NCBI RefSeq assembly: GCF_023715405.1 | Contig: NZ_JAMBOC010000001.1 | Span: 186,001-250,000, forward strand | Reading direction: 5' to 3' | Length of the DNA: 64,000 nt | DNA from: Solibacillus isronensis | Lineage (GTDB): Bacteria; Bacillota; Bacilli; Bacillales_A; Planococcaceae | Shown: in pieces, positions 44,885-52,681 of the stretch | Layout of the letters: the number at the start of each line of letters is the position of its first letter | How positions within the stretch are numbered: the stretch's first letter is position 1 | Program-made: the position numbers and the translations under genes | Notes under the pieces: generated by a model | Told to the model about the DNA's origin: nothing | What the model saw: the letters and a program-made list of their open reading frames with translations, nothing else | Database searches by the model: none

Positions 44885-45170
44885 GTGCACAACAATAGCT
44901 GCCTGGTGGAGCCACAGACGGTCATGAATCGGCATACCTAAACCATGATCCAGGATTTGAATGAGCTTTATCATTTGAACATTGAGCTTTAAAAGTTAAG
45001 AGCTTTGAATTTTGATATTTCAGCTTTGACCTTTATGCTTTGAACTTTTCTATTAAAAATTCATCTATTAATTGTAGGTTGAGTGACTGTTTGGTTGTTT
45101 CAACTCGCACACAGTCAAAGCACGAGCGCCGATCCGTTTACTGTTTTCGCTACGCTATGCAAATTATTAG
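44885..45170. other. Non-coding region with degenerate GCTTTGA-type repeats
   Basis: No gene is seen. Between 44960 and 45050 short units of the form GAGCTTTAA, GAGCTTTGA, CAGCTTTGA and TGCTTTGAA recur five to six times. Copy B of the dispersed repeat starts inside this stretch. Confidence 0.5.
45031..45114 (+). repeat. Dispersed repeat, copy B
   Basis: It matches copy A at 35927-36007: 23 or more identical bases at the left end (CTTTATGCTTTGAACTTTTC onward), a variable middle, then AGGTTGAG.GACTGTTTGG and TTGTT.CAACTC.CACACA. Confidence 0.6.
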
Positions 45171-45800
45171 TTAGATCTCAATAAATGTTGTGGCATTTGA
45201 TTCTGATAATACAGCGTCTACTTCTGACTCAAATTCCTCGATTTTCGCTGCAAGCTCGTCAATGGTTTTCTTTACTTGCATCGGGTCGATCAATTCATAT
45301 TCATTACGCTTCATAAAAGTATCAGTATGAAGCTTCACTTCGTCTGAGGATGATTGCTTTTCCTTGCTGCCCAAAATATTAATCAGGTAATTTTCAAGCT
45401 TTTCTGGAAGGGCCTCATTCGCAGCTGTTACTTCGTCGATTGCTTCAAAATATTGGCGGCGTAGATGATTCAGTAAATCCTTCTCATATGCAATTGATTG
45501 TTTACGTTCAATTGCTTCAGCCACTGTCATTTCATTTACTCCAATTTTAACGATTGTTTTAGCATTTGATTCGACAACGAGTGCTTTTAGTTTATTGCGG
45601 TATTGAATAAGGCTTGTGACTTTGTCATACGAACCTTGCATTTCTTTTTTGTATTCATCAATAGACATGCCTTCAATTTTTTCGTTGCTTTTTCGGTTTG
45701 CTCGAGCCAGCACTACGCGGTACGTAGCCGATTGGATCCGTTCACCAAGCATTTTTAACTCAGATAGTGCACGATGCAGCGATATTCTTTTCGTCTCCAT
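45171..45800 (-). CDS. Coiled-coil protein of unknown function
   Basis: This 209-residue protein is charged and predicted mostly helical, with long heptad-like stretches (VKKTIDELAAKIEEFESEVD). It begins TKRISLHRALSELKMLGERI and contains GVNEMTVAEAIERKQSIAYE. I recall similar proteins encoded by Bacillus phages and prophages, without known role. GGAGGTT precedes the ATG. It is transcribed towards the toxin island and stands alone. Confidence 0.65.
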   Translation of the reverse strand: METKRISLHRALSELKMLGERIQSATYRVVLARANRKSNEKIEGMSIDEYKKEMQGSYDKVTSLIQYRNKLKALVVESNAKTIVKIGVNEMTVAEAIERKQSIAYEKDLLNHLRRQYFEAIDEVTAANEALPEKLENYLINILGSKEKQSSSDEVKLHTDTFMKRNEYELIDPMQVKKTIDELAAKIEEFESEVDAVLSESNATTFIEI

Positions 45801-45997
45801 GATGAACCTCCATACAATAAAAATTTAGTAGATTCTACTATAACATAATGTTGCTCTCCATTTCATCTATATAGGGAAATATTAGGGGATAGAGAAAGTG
45901 TTTGACGGAAATAAATCCGTTTTCTCGAAACGTGTTAATAATCATTCCCCCCATTCATATACTTTCCTATTGATGATTTTATTGAGGGAGGAGCTTT

Positions 45998-47188
45998 GTG
46001 GAGATTTTCGTAAGACCGGGTGATTCCTTTTGGTATTATAGCCAAGTTTTTAATCTTCCTTTTCAGCTGATTCTTGATTCGAATCGGAATCTGAATGCAC
46101 AGGCCCTGATGCCCAACCAACCCGTTCAGATTCCCGGTTATGTGACAAGTCAGTATACGGTTCAACGGGGAGATACAATTTGGTCGATTGCACAAAGAAT
46201 CAATATGCCGATGGATGCGCTTTTTCTGCTCAATCCGGTACTCAATCCATACGTACTTCAGGTCGGTCTACGGTTGCGGTTACCTGTTCGTGTAACATGG
46301 AGAGTTGTGAATGGTGAACAGGATTACGATTATAGGGCAATGGTGCAGGATATTCGGTCATTGCAGGCAATCTATCCGTTTATAGCAAATGAGCCGATCG
46401 GCAATTCCGTATTGGAAAAAGAAATTCCGGGGCTCACGATTGGGAACGGGCAGAAACGTGTTCATTTTAATGCTTCTTTTCATGCCAATGAGTGGATTAC
46501 GACGTCGATTGTCATGACGTTTCTTAATGATTATTTAATTTCGCTAACGAATAATGCTTCAATACGAGGGCTATATACATTGCCATTGTATATTCAAACG
46601 AGTTTAAATATTGTGCCAATGGTAAATCCCGACGGAGTAGATTTAGTGCTGAACGGACCTCCGGAAGATGAAACAATTCGTAAAAACGTAATCGAATGGA
46701 ATAATGGTAGTACAGATTTCTCGGGTTGGAAAGCGAATATTAATGGGGTTGATCTGAACGACCAGTTTCCTGCTGAATGGGAACGGGAAAGAGAAAGAAA
46801 CCCGAAAACGCCTGGGCCGCGGGATTATGGTGGGAAAAGTCCGCTATCGGAACCGGAATCCATTGCAATGGCCGATTTGACAGTAGAGCGGGATTTTGCT
46901 CGGGTTTTGGCTTTCCATACACAAGGTCAAGTTATTTATTGGGGATTCATGGGATTGGAACCTCCTGAAACAGAACAGCTTGTCAATGAATTTGCGAGGG
47001 TAAGCGGATATGAGCCTGTGCAGACAATAGAAAGCTATGCGGGTTACAAAGACTGGTTTATTCAAGATTGGCGCCGCCCCGGATTCACCGTTGAACTGGG
47101 GCTTGGAACGAATCCTTTACCAATCAGCCAATTCGGTGAAATTTATGAAGAAGCATTAGGGATTTTTTTAAGTGCATTATATATGTAA
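45998..47188 (+). CDS. LysM-M14 gamma-D-glutamyl-diaminopimelate endopeptidase (ENP1-like)
   Basis: This peptidoglycan endopeptidase has 396 residues, the same length as B. sphaericus endopeptidase I, a sporulation-linked enzyme. Two LysM domains occupy residues 1-100 (VRPGDSFWYYSQVFNLPFQL and YTVQRGDTIWSIAQRINMPM). The M14 zinc carboxypeptidase domain follows. Zinc ligands are His and Glu in FHANEW and His in AFHTQGQ, and the catalytic Glu is in TVELGLG. There is no signal peptide, as in ENP1, which fits action inside the mother cell. The start is a GTG after GGGAGGAG. Confidence 0.9.
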   Translation: MEIFVRPGDSFWYYSQVFNLPFQLILDSNRNLNAQALMPNQPVQIPGYVTSQYTVQRGDTIWSIAQRINMPMDALFLLNPVLNPYVLQVGLRLRLPVRVTWRVVNGEQDYDYRAMVQDIRSLQAIYPFIANEPIGNSVLEKEIPGLTIGNGQKRVHFNASFHANEWITTSIVMTFLNDYLISLTNNASIRGLYTLPLYIQTSLNIVPMVNPDGVDLVLNGPPEDETIRKNVIEWNNGSTDFSGWKANINGVDLNDQFPAEWERERERNPKTPGPRDYGGKSPLSEPESIAMADLTVERDFARVLAFHTQGQVIYWGFMGLEPPETEQLVNEFARVSGYEPVQTIESYAGYKDWFIQDWRRPGFTVELGLGTNPLPISQFGEIYEEALGIFLSALYM

Positions 47189-47193
47189 ATAAA

Positions 47194-47233
47194 GTCCCCC
47201 CGTTACGTCCTTAGAGGTAACGGGGGAACTTTT
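47194..47233 (+). terminator. Terminator of the ENP1-like gene
   Basis: A 13-bp arm (GTCCCCCCGTTAC, 47194-47206) pairs with GTAACGGGGGAAC (47217-47229) with one mismatch, followed by TTTT. It may also serve the convergent gene. Confidence 0.85.
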
Positions 47234-47516
47234 ATGAATCCCTCAAGGTTTCATCAATTTCAAGGATGCTTTGCTTTAGCTCATCTAGTTTGGATTTATT
47301 CTGCTCGACAATATCCAAATGCTCCTGCCTTTGCTCTGCATTGGCAAGTGCATTTTCGGTACGTTCCATTGAATTAAAAGCATGTTCCACCGCAAATTCC
47401 TCCGGGTGGGACATTGCCTGTTTTACTGCACGTTCTGTTCGTTCAACGGAGTTGGATAATAAAGTAATCGGGTGATTTTGTTTCCAGCTAGGTGTACCTG
47501 AACTTTTTTTAGCCAC
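47232..47516 (-). CDS. Small coiled-coil protein of unknown function
   Basis: This 94-residue hydrophilic protein has two related helical stretches, LLSNSVERTERAVKQAM and AFNSMERTENALANAE, suggesting an internal repeat of about 30 residues. I do not recognise a characterised family. The start is a GTG at 47516 with AAAGGATGAGGA upstream. Its neighbours are spore or germination genes, so a sporulation role is possible but unproven. Confidence 0.65.
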   Translation of the reverse strand: MAKKSSGTPSWKQNHPITLLSNSVERTERAVKQAMSHPEEFAVEHAFNSMERTENALANAEQRQEHLDIVEQNKSKLDELKQSILEIDETLRDS

Positions 47517-47646
47517 TGTTCCTCATCCTTTCTTGCGAAAATTGACTGATTCACACGTTTAGTATTGGTGGATGCAATGATTCCATACGCGGAAGAAATT
47601 CGGAATTGTTAGGAAATGTGTCGATATCAATTTTTATCTTTATAGG

Positions 47647-47675
47647 GAATAACTGCAGCAAGTACAGCCATACTA
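47647..47675 (+). promoter_or_regulatory. Sigma-G-like promoter before a small spore-type gene
   Basis: GAATA (47647-47651) and CATACTA (47669-47675) are separated by 17 bases. They fit the forespore sigma-G patterns GNATR and CATNHTA, 38 bases before the small gene at 47713. Confidence 0.4.
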
Positions 47676-47712
47676 AAATTGATTCACTTTTAAACATAGG
47701 GAGGCGGAACGA

Positions 47713-47865
47713 ATGGATAAGAAGGGTTTCACAGATCCAAAATCTAAGAAGATCCACCAAAACTGGGCGAGCGACAAGCATCAAAAGTCTCAAATCAAAG
47801 GGGAAACAGAGGTAACTCTGCATAACCAGATTTTGAGAATTAATGCGAAGGCGAGACAGTTCTAA
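47713..47865 (+). CDS. Small hydrophilic spore-type protein (YpzG-like)
   Basis: This 50-residue basic protein has the segment SDKHQKSQIKGETEVTLHNQ, which resembles the KHxxxQVNGETQ core of YpzG-type small proteins of sporulating bacilli. AGGGAGG lies before the ATG at 47713, and a sigma-G-like promoter lies upstream. The family assignment is uncertain; that it is a real gene is better supported by the ribosome site, promoter and terminator. Confidence 0.6.
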   Translation: MDKKGFTDPKSKKIHQNWASDKHQKSQIKGETEVTLHNQILRINAKARQF

Positions 47866-47886
47866 CCTTTGTCTTGAAGTAAATCA

Positions 47887-47920
47887 GGCCTTCATTCCAG
47901 TACATACTGGAATGAAGGCC
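47887..47920. terminator. Bidirectional terminator between convergent small genes
   Basis: A perfect 16-bp inverted repeat (47887-47902 with 47905-47920) lies between two convergent small genes. Confidence 0.75.
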
Positions 47921-47929
47921 ATTTACATA

Positions 47930-48091
47930 TCAATACATTTTTCTTTTTCCTTTTTTTGCTTGCTGATGGAGCTCGGTTAGTTCATTCGCAATTTCTTCCT
48001 TTACTTTGTTTGGTGCAATTTTCATGTTTTTCGGTGTTTGCGGTAATGATTGTTTATTCGTTCCTTTACTTTTACTATCATCTCTGCCCAT
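47930..48091 (-). CDS. Small YfhD-like protein
   Basis: This 53-residue very basic protein begins MGRDDSKSKGTNKQSLPQTP, like the small YfhD-type proteins of spore formers (MGR...K..LPQ.PKN), and ends in KKGKRKMY. GAAAGGAG precedes its ATG at the ideal distance. It converges with the small gene at 47713. The function is unknown; a spore-specific role is suggested by its type and surroundings. Confidence 0.6.
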   Translation of the reverse strand: MGRDDSKSKGTNKQSLPQTPKNMKIAPNKVKEEIANELTELHQQAKKGKRKMY

Positions 48092-48184
48092 TTAAATGCT
48101 CCTTTCAATATTGGTTCCTTCTTAATATGGCTTTACAACTTTTTTTCATTACAAAAATTGAGGAAGCCTGAAAAAAGCATAAAA

Positions 48185-48219
48185 CCTCCTATCCTGAGCA
48201 CATTAAGCCAGTAGGAGGT
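48185..48219 (+). promoter_or_regulatory. Hairpin that masks the ribosome binding site
   Basis: CCTCCTA (48185-48191) can pair perfectly with TAGGAGG (48212-48218), the ribosome site of the next small gene, with a 20-base loop. This could hold translation low until melted or bound. Confidence 0.5.
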
Positions 48220-48225
48220 GATGAA

Positions 48226-48429
48226 ATGAGCAAAAACAGTAAAGAAACGATGAATACGCGAACACATAATCCTTTTTCTACCTATAAAGAATTACACCGA
48301 AATACAACAAGTCACAACCGGAATCCTGAAGATAATACAGCGGAATTTGCCGAAGAGTTCGATTCGAAATTAAAAAATAAAAATAATAAAACAAACCATG
48401 ATAAAAACCAGCAATCCAATAAAAAGTAA
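48226..48429 (+). CDS. Small hydrophilic protein of unknown function
   Basis: This 67-residue protein is rich in Asn, Lys and Glu and has almost no hydrophobic residues, so it is probably unstructured. It contains RTHNPFSTYKELHRNTTSHN and ends in a run of Asn, Lys and Gln. TAGGAGGTG lies six bases before its ATG but can be masked by the hairpin at 48185. Its size, composition and surroundings suggest a spore-associated protein. Confidence 0.6.
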   Translation: MSKNSKETMNTRTHNPFSTYKELHRNTTSHNRNPEDNTAEFAEEFDSKLKNKNNKTNHDKNQQSNKK

Positions 48430-48445
48430 CGGATAAAGAAAAATG

Positions 48446-48481
48446 AAAAAGCCTCGCTACATAGAATGTACAAGGCTTTTT
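48446..48481. terminator. Bidirectional terminator before cwlJ
   Basis: AAAAAGCCT (48446-48454) pairs with AGGCTTTTT (48473-48481), and TACAT pairs with ATGTA inside. It serves the small gene and, in reverse, cwlJ. Confidence 0.8.
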
Positions 48482-48507
48482 CTTATATAGCTGGGCAATA
48501 GGTAAAT

Positions 48508-48948
48508 CTAGCCCATATAAACACTTTCACATGTTCCTGCTATAGGCTCATAGAAACAATGCTGTTTAAATTGACCTGTAAATGGTTGATCGTACCAAGT
48601 AGGAGGACATGGGCCGGATGGGTTAAAATACCAAAGTGCATATTTCGCCGGATGGTCTCGCCAATAGTCCAGCGTCTGTCTTGCTAATCTTCTTTCAGTC
48701 TCTCTAGCCCTCTGATAAAACATGTTTCCTTTTTGTACCGCCTCAAAAGAATAGTTATTGCCCTGTACTTGGAAAATAACCTGCTCGATTGTTCTCACAT
48801 CATTAAAATCCAGGCATGAAGCAACAGCTCGGTTCACAATTACATTTCCGACATACAGCATCCCTTGTTTTCCTTCACCTTCAGCCTCAGCCCGCATCAT
48901 TCGTGCCATCAAATCCACATCGGAATCCCGGTATTTTACTCTTGGCAT
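48508..48948 (-). CDS. cwlJ: Spore cortex-lytic cell wall hydrolase CwlJ
   Basis: CwlJ degrades the spore cortex during germination, notably in response to Ca-dipicolinate. The 146-residue protein has the SleB/CwlJ hydrolase domain: VDLMARMMRAEAEGEGKQGM with the catalytic-type Glu, YVGNVIVNRAV, FYQRARETERRLAR, YALWYFNPSG and HCFYEPIAGTCESVY. There is no signal peptide or extra domain, as in B. subtilis CwlJ (142 residues). GAGGTG precedes the ATG. The usual partner gene gerQ is not adjacent; instead cwlJ diverges from the sleL-type gene. Confidence 0.93.
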   Translation of the reverse strand: MPRVKYRDSDVDLMARMMRAEAEGEGKQGMLYVGNVIVNRAVASCLDFNDVRTIEQVIFQVQGNNYSFEAVQKGNMFYQRARETERRLARQTLDYWRDHPAKYALWYFNPSGPCPPTWYDQPFTGQFKQHCFYEPIAGTCESVYMG

Positions 48949-49120
48949 TTTTTCACCTCACAACTATAGTATGAAACAGTTAACCTGGTTGCGCATATGA
49001 ATGAATGAAAATGTATAATATTGTTTTTTGTCATGGTTACTTATATATTTCTAACCTATCTTTCCGCATTAATACGGTATATAGTTCATAAATTAGTACA
49101 TAGGAAAAGGAGGACGGACA

Positions 49121-50410
49121 ATTCAAATTCATGTAGTACAACCGGGAGAATCATTGTGGGCAATCGCACAGGCTTATGGAACAACGGTGCAGAGTTTAGT
49201 GGAAGCCAACCAAATTCCGGAGCCGGCCCGGTTAGTGGTCGGGCAAGCATTGGTCGTTCCATTGAAAGGGCAGTATTATATTGTACAGCCAGGGGATAGT
49301 TTATGGTCAATTGGTCAACGTTTTCAGGTGAATTATTTAACGCTCGCACAAGCAAATGGCTTGAATCCAGATGCGTTGCTGATGATTGGCACCTCATTGT
49401 ATATACCGGAACCAACTAAAAGGTCCGCAGAAATTTTGGCATATGTAGAACCAAGAGGCGATGAAATAAGTGATACGCTGCTCGACCAAGTTCGGGAGGC
49501 AAGTCCTTATTTAACGTATTTAGCTATTTTCAGTTTTGAAGCAAGACGGGATGGTTCATTAAAAGCGCCTACAATTAACCCATTACCGGAAATTGCTGAA
49601 CAAAATAATACAGGAATAGCAATGGCAATCACTAATCTCGAGGATTATCAGTTTAGTGCTGAGCTAGCACGTGATATTTTCCAAAGTGTTGCTGTTCAAA
49701 ATTTACTGCTGGACAATATCATTGCTGAAGCAAAGCGTATCGGAAATATTTTGGATATTCATTTTGATTTTGAACGGATTGCACGCGATCAGCGGGAAGC
49801 TTATAATAATTTCCTCCGAAGAGCTGTCGAGCGTATGCATGCGGAAGGATATACCGTTTCTACCGCATTGGCTCCAAAAACGAGAGCCGATCAGCCAGGG
49901 GAATGGTTTATGGGCCATGACTATAAGGCGCACGGCGAAATAGTGGATTTTGTTATGTTGATGACATATGAGTGGGGCTATTCTGCTGGACCTCCAATGG
50001 CCGTTTCTCCGCTGCCTCAAGTCGAACAAGTAGTACAATATGCATTAACAGAAATTCCTGCAAATAAAATTTTACTTGGGCAAAATTTGTATGGTTACGA
50101 TTGGACATTACCTTTTGTACAAGGAGGAGATTACGCAGAAGCGATAAGCCCGCAACGTGCAATTGAAGTGGCCAAACGCTACAACGCAGCAATCCAATTT
50201 GACTATACAGCACAGGCACCCTACTTTAACTATTATGATGAGCAAGGGCGTTCACATATTGTCTGGTTTGAAGATGCGCGTTCGATTCAGGCGAAGTTCG
50301 ATTTAGTAAAGCGATTAAATTTGCGCGGAGTCGGCTATTGGAAGCTCGGTCTGCCATTCCCGCAAAATTGGCAGCTCATCGGGGCTAATTTTAATGTAGT
50401 GAAGAAATAG
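49121..50410 (+). CDS. sleL: LysM-GH18 cortical fragment-lytic enzyme (SleL/YaaH), apparent ATT start
   Basis: This N-acetylglucosaminidase acts on spore cortex fragments during germination. Two LysM repeats are at the N terminus (HVVQPGESLWAIAQAYGTTV and YIVQPGDSLWSIGQRFQVNY), followed by a GH18 domain with the catalytic motif DIHFDFE and LMTYEWGYS, ending SYWKLGLPFPQNW-like. The start is unusual: after an in-frame stop at 49094 there is no ATG, GTG or TTG before the TTG at 49154, which lies inside the first LysM. ATT at 49121 is seven bases after AAAGGAGG and gives a full LysM, so I take it as the start (429 residues). Confidence 0.88.
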   Translation: MQIHVVQPGESLWAIAQAYGTTVQSLVEANQIPEPARLVVGQALVVPLKGQYYIVQPGDSLWSIGQRFQVNYLTLAQANGLNPDALLMIGTSLYIPEPTKRSAEILAYVEPRGDEISDTLLDQVREASPYLTYLAIFSFEARRDGSLKAPTINPLPEIAEQNNTGIAMAITNLEDYQFSAELARDIFQSVAVQNLLLDNIIAEAKRIGNILDIHFDFERIARDQREAYNNFLRRAVERMHAEGYTVSTALAPKTRADQPGEWFMGHDYKAHGEIVDFVMLMTYEWGYSAGPPMAVSPLPQVEQVVQYALTEIPANKILLGQNLYGYDWTLPFVQGGDYAEAISPQRAIEVAKRYNAAIQFDYTAQAPYFNYYDEQGRSHIVWFEDARSIQAKFDLVKRLNLRGVGYWKLGLPFPQNWQLIGANFNVVKK

Positions 50411-50421
50411 CAAAAGGAAAG

Positions 50422-50451
50422 AAAGTCAGATGAAAAAACATCTGACTTTTT
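50422..50451 (+). terminator. Terminator of sleL
   Basis: AAAGTCAGATG (50422-50432) pairs with CATCTGACTTT (50439-50449), followed by TT. Confidence 0.85.
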
Positions 50452-50531
50452 GATTGTCATCTAAATTAAGAAGGAGATTTTATTGAAGCTGATGAAGTAT
50501 TAGTAGTAGCTGAATAAAAGGGGGATTATAG

Positions 50532-51512
50532 ATGGGGAATATTCCGGAAATTTTACAAAACTTACGTATCCCAGTAATCGGGGCACCATTGTTTATTATT
50601 AGCAATCCGAAATTGGTCATTGAACAATGTAAGGCAGGAATAGTCGGGTCAATGCCTGCGTTAAATGCAAGACCGGCAAGCCAGTTGGATGAATGGTTAG
50701 CTGAAATTACAGAGGAGTTGGCCAGCTATAATGCCAAAAATCCGGATCAGCCGGCTGCGCCATTTGCCATTAATCAGATTGTTCATAAAACAAATGAACG
50801 TCTGGAACAGGATATGGAGCTCTGTGTGAAATATAAAGTTCCGATTATTATTACTTCACTTGGGGCACGTGAAGAAGTATTTGAGGCAGCTCATAGTTAT
50901 GGAGGCATCGTTTTCCATGATGTCATTAACAATCATTTTGCAAAAAAAGCGATTCAAAAAGGTGCAGACGGCATCATTGCTGTAGCAACAGGTGCAGGTG
51001 GCCATGCAGGTCAGCAAAGCCCATTTGCGCTCGTACAGGAAATCCGTGAATGGTTTGACGGTCCATTAGCTTTATCAGGATCAATCGCACGAGGACATTC
51101 GGTATTGGCTGCACAGGCGATGGGGGCTGATTTTGGCTATATCGGTTCACCATTCATCGCGACCGAAGAAGCGTTTGCTCGTCAAGAATATAAACAGATG
51201 ATTGTTGATAGTACTGCAGAAGATATTGTATACAGCAATTTATTTACAGGAATCCACGGGAATTATTTGAAAGGTTCTATCATGAACGCGGGGATGGACC
51301 CGAGTAATTTAAAAGAAAGTAATCCTTCAGCAATGAACTTTAATGATAATACCGCAAAAGCCTGGAAAGATATTTGGGGCAGCGGGCAAGGAATTGGCGC
51401 GATTAAAGAGATTACTTCCACAAAACAATATGTCGATAAACTGGCCGAGGAATATGCTCAGGCTTATCAGGAACTGACTGGTAAAAGATCTGCAGTAACC
51501 CATTTACAATAG
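50532..51512 (+). CDS. Nitronate monooxygenase-like flavin oxidoreductase
   Basis: This is a 326-residue FMN enzyme of the nitronate monooxygenase/2-nitropropane dioxygenase family. Family parts are VIGAPLFIISNPKLV, AGIVGSMPALNARP, DGIIAVATGAGGHAGQQSPF with the catalytic-type His, and ALSGSIARGHSVLAAQAMGA followed by DFGYIGSPFIAT. It may detoxify nitronates or act on another substrate. AAAAGGGGG lies before the ATG. It stands alone between sleL and the thiamine leader. Confidence 0.85.
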   Translation: MGNIPEILQNLRIPVIGAPLFIISNPKLVIEQCKAGIVGSMPALNARPASQLDEWLAEITEELASYNAKNPDQPAAPFAINQIVHKTNERLEQDMELCVKYKVPIIITSLGAREEVFEAAHSYGGIVFHDVINNHFAKKAIQKGADGIIAVATGAGGHAGQQSPFALVQEIREWFDGPLALSGSIARGHSVLAAQAMGADFGYIGSPFIATEEAFARQEYKQMIVDSTAEDIVYSNLFTGIHGNYLKGSIMNAGMDPSNLKESNPSAMNFNDNTAKAWKDIWGSGQGIGAIKEITSTKQYVDKLAEEYAQAYQELTGKRSAVTHLQ

Positions 51513-51654
51513 ATGTCAGCGCATCATTAGTAACAAAATTTCTACTAACGATGCGCTATTTTGTGAATTTGTTATTGAACTATTAATTTCGTAATTTTGT
51601 GAATTCACTTGCCCGGTTCGAATTAATTTGTTACACTCGGGGTAATTAAATGCA

Positions 51655-51736
51655 TTTGCGGGGGGACACATCAGTGTTGAGAAGGTTAAAACCTGACCCT
51701 TAGAACCTGGCCGTTAATACGGACGTAGGGAGCAAA
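51655..51736 (+). ncRNA. TPP riboswitch, first copy
   Basis: The thi-box core is readable: TGAGAAGG, ACCTGACCCTT, GAACCTGGCCGTTAATACGG and CGTAGGGAGCAA, enclosed by TTTGC/GCAAA pairing. It is followed by its own terminator and lies upstream of tenA-thiM-thiD-thiE. Confidence 0.92.
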
Positions 51737-51764
51737 GTACACGCTATACATATGTACTTACTTT

Positions 51765-51799
51765 GGCTCCGCGTATCTTTTACGTGGAGTCTTTCTTTT
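51765..51799 (+). terminator. Expression-platform terminator of TPP riboswitch 1
   Basis: GGCTCCGCGTA (51765-51775) pairs with TACGTGGAGTC (51781-51791), followed by TTTCTTTT. The left arm can instead pair with GGGAGC of the aptamer, giving an antiterminator. Confidence 0.8.
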
Positions 51800-51819
51800 G
51801 CAAATACACAAGCATTTGA

Positions 51820-51901
51820 TTTGCGGGGGGACACAGCAGTGTTGAGAAGGTTAAAACCTGACCCTTGGAACCTGGCCGTTAATACGGACGTAGGGAGCAA
51901 T
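51820..51901 (+). ncRNA. TPP riboswitch, second copy
   Basis: It is almost identical to the first copy, with only two substitutions in the conserved core (CAGCAG for CATCAG, and CTTGG for CTTAG). It too has its own terminator before tenA. Confidence 0.92.
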
Positions 51902-51927
51902 GAAAAGTGGTACGTACACTTTTTGGG

Positions 51928-51957
51928 GACGTCTCTCTATATTGAGGCGTCTTTTTT
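51928..51957 (+). terminator. Expression-platform terminator of TPP riboswitch 2
   Basis: GACGTCTC (51928-51935) pairs with GAGGCGTC (51944-51951), followed by six T. Confidence 0.85.
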
Positions 51958-51988
51958 GTGCTTCCGCCAACAAAAAGGAGGAGTAACA

Positions 51989-52681
51989 ATGGGATTTTGT
52001 GAAAAGGTAAGGAAAGAAACGGATTTTTATTGGGAGGCTAGCTTCTATCATCCTTTTGTACAAGGGATTGCAGATGGGAGTTTACCGCTTGAAAAGTTTA
52101 AGTTTTATATGCTGCAGGATGCATATTATTTAAAACATTATACGAAAGTTCTTGCTCTTGCAGCTGCAAAAGCGACTACGGATGACGATGTTCAATATTT
52201 TCTGCAAACAGCAAAATTTATTCATGACGCAGAGCTGGAGTTACACCGTACAACGTTTAAAGAATTAGGTGTGACAGCGGATGATTTGGAACAATTCGAA
52301 CCGGCTCCAGCAGCCTATAACTATGTAAGCCATATGTATAATGCAGTGCATAACGGAGATGTAGCAGAAGCATTTGCGGCAATCCTGCCATGCCCATGGC
52401 TGTATCAGGAGATTGGGCAAAGGTTAAAAGATGCATGCCCGAATGTCCCTCTTTATGAACAGTGGATTGCATTATATGCTTCCGAGGAGATGCTTCAAAA
52501 TATTGAAGTACAAAAATCGATGCTGGATCGATATGCGGAAGAACAACCTGCAAAGCTAAAAGTATTGCAGGAGCATTTTAAGAAAAGCTGTTATTACGAA
52601 TGGATGTTCTGGGAGATGCCTTGGACAAAGCAAAGCTGGGAACAAGGGGTGTATATAAATGAGTCTGCAAGTAATTCATAA
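51989..52681 (+). CDS. tenA: Aminopyrimidine aminohydrolase (thiaminase II, TenA)
   Basis: TenA hydrolyses aminopyrimidine breakdown products of thiamine so that the pyrimidine part can be reused. The 230-residue protein has DFYWEASFYHPFVQGIADGS, the conserved FKFYMLQDAYYLKHY, the catalytic Cys in LPCPWLYQEIG, and a final Glu-rich helix. I start at the ATG at 51989 after AAAGGAGGAG; a frame open from 51752 would run through the second riboswitch and is not real. It is the first gene of the salvage operon and overlaps thiM by 23 bases. Confidence 0.95.
   Translation: MGFCEKVRKETDFYWEASFYHPFVQGIADGSLPLEKFKFYMLQDAYYLKHYTKVLALAAAKATTDDDVQYFLQTAKFIHDAELELHRTTFKELGVTADDLEQFEPAPAAYNYVSHMYNAVHNGDVAEAFAAILPCPWLYQEIGQRLKDACPNVPLYEQWIALYASEEMLQNIEVQKSMLDRYAEEQPAKLKVLQEHFKKSCYYEWMFWEMPWTKQSWEQGVYINESASNS

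Noticed and set aside
45801-45997. Palindrome AGTAGATTCTACT as a LexA-type operator
   Set aside because: It does not fit the Gram-positive LexA box CGAACRNRYGTTYC, and the downstream gene gives no reason to expect SOS control.
51700-51900. Minus-strand frame of 66 codons across the riboswitches
   Set aside because: Its repeated protein sequence is only the antisense of the two nearly identical aptamers.
51752-51988. Open frame running through the second TPP riboswitch into tenA
   Set aside because: The aptamer and its terminator occupy this stretch, and AAAGGAGGAG before ATG 51989 marks the real tenA start.
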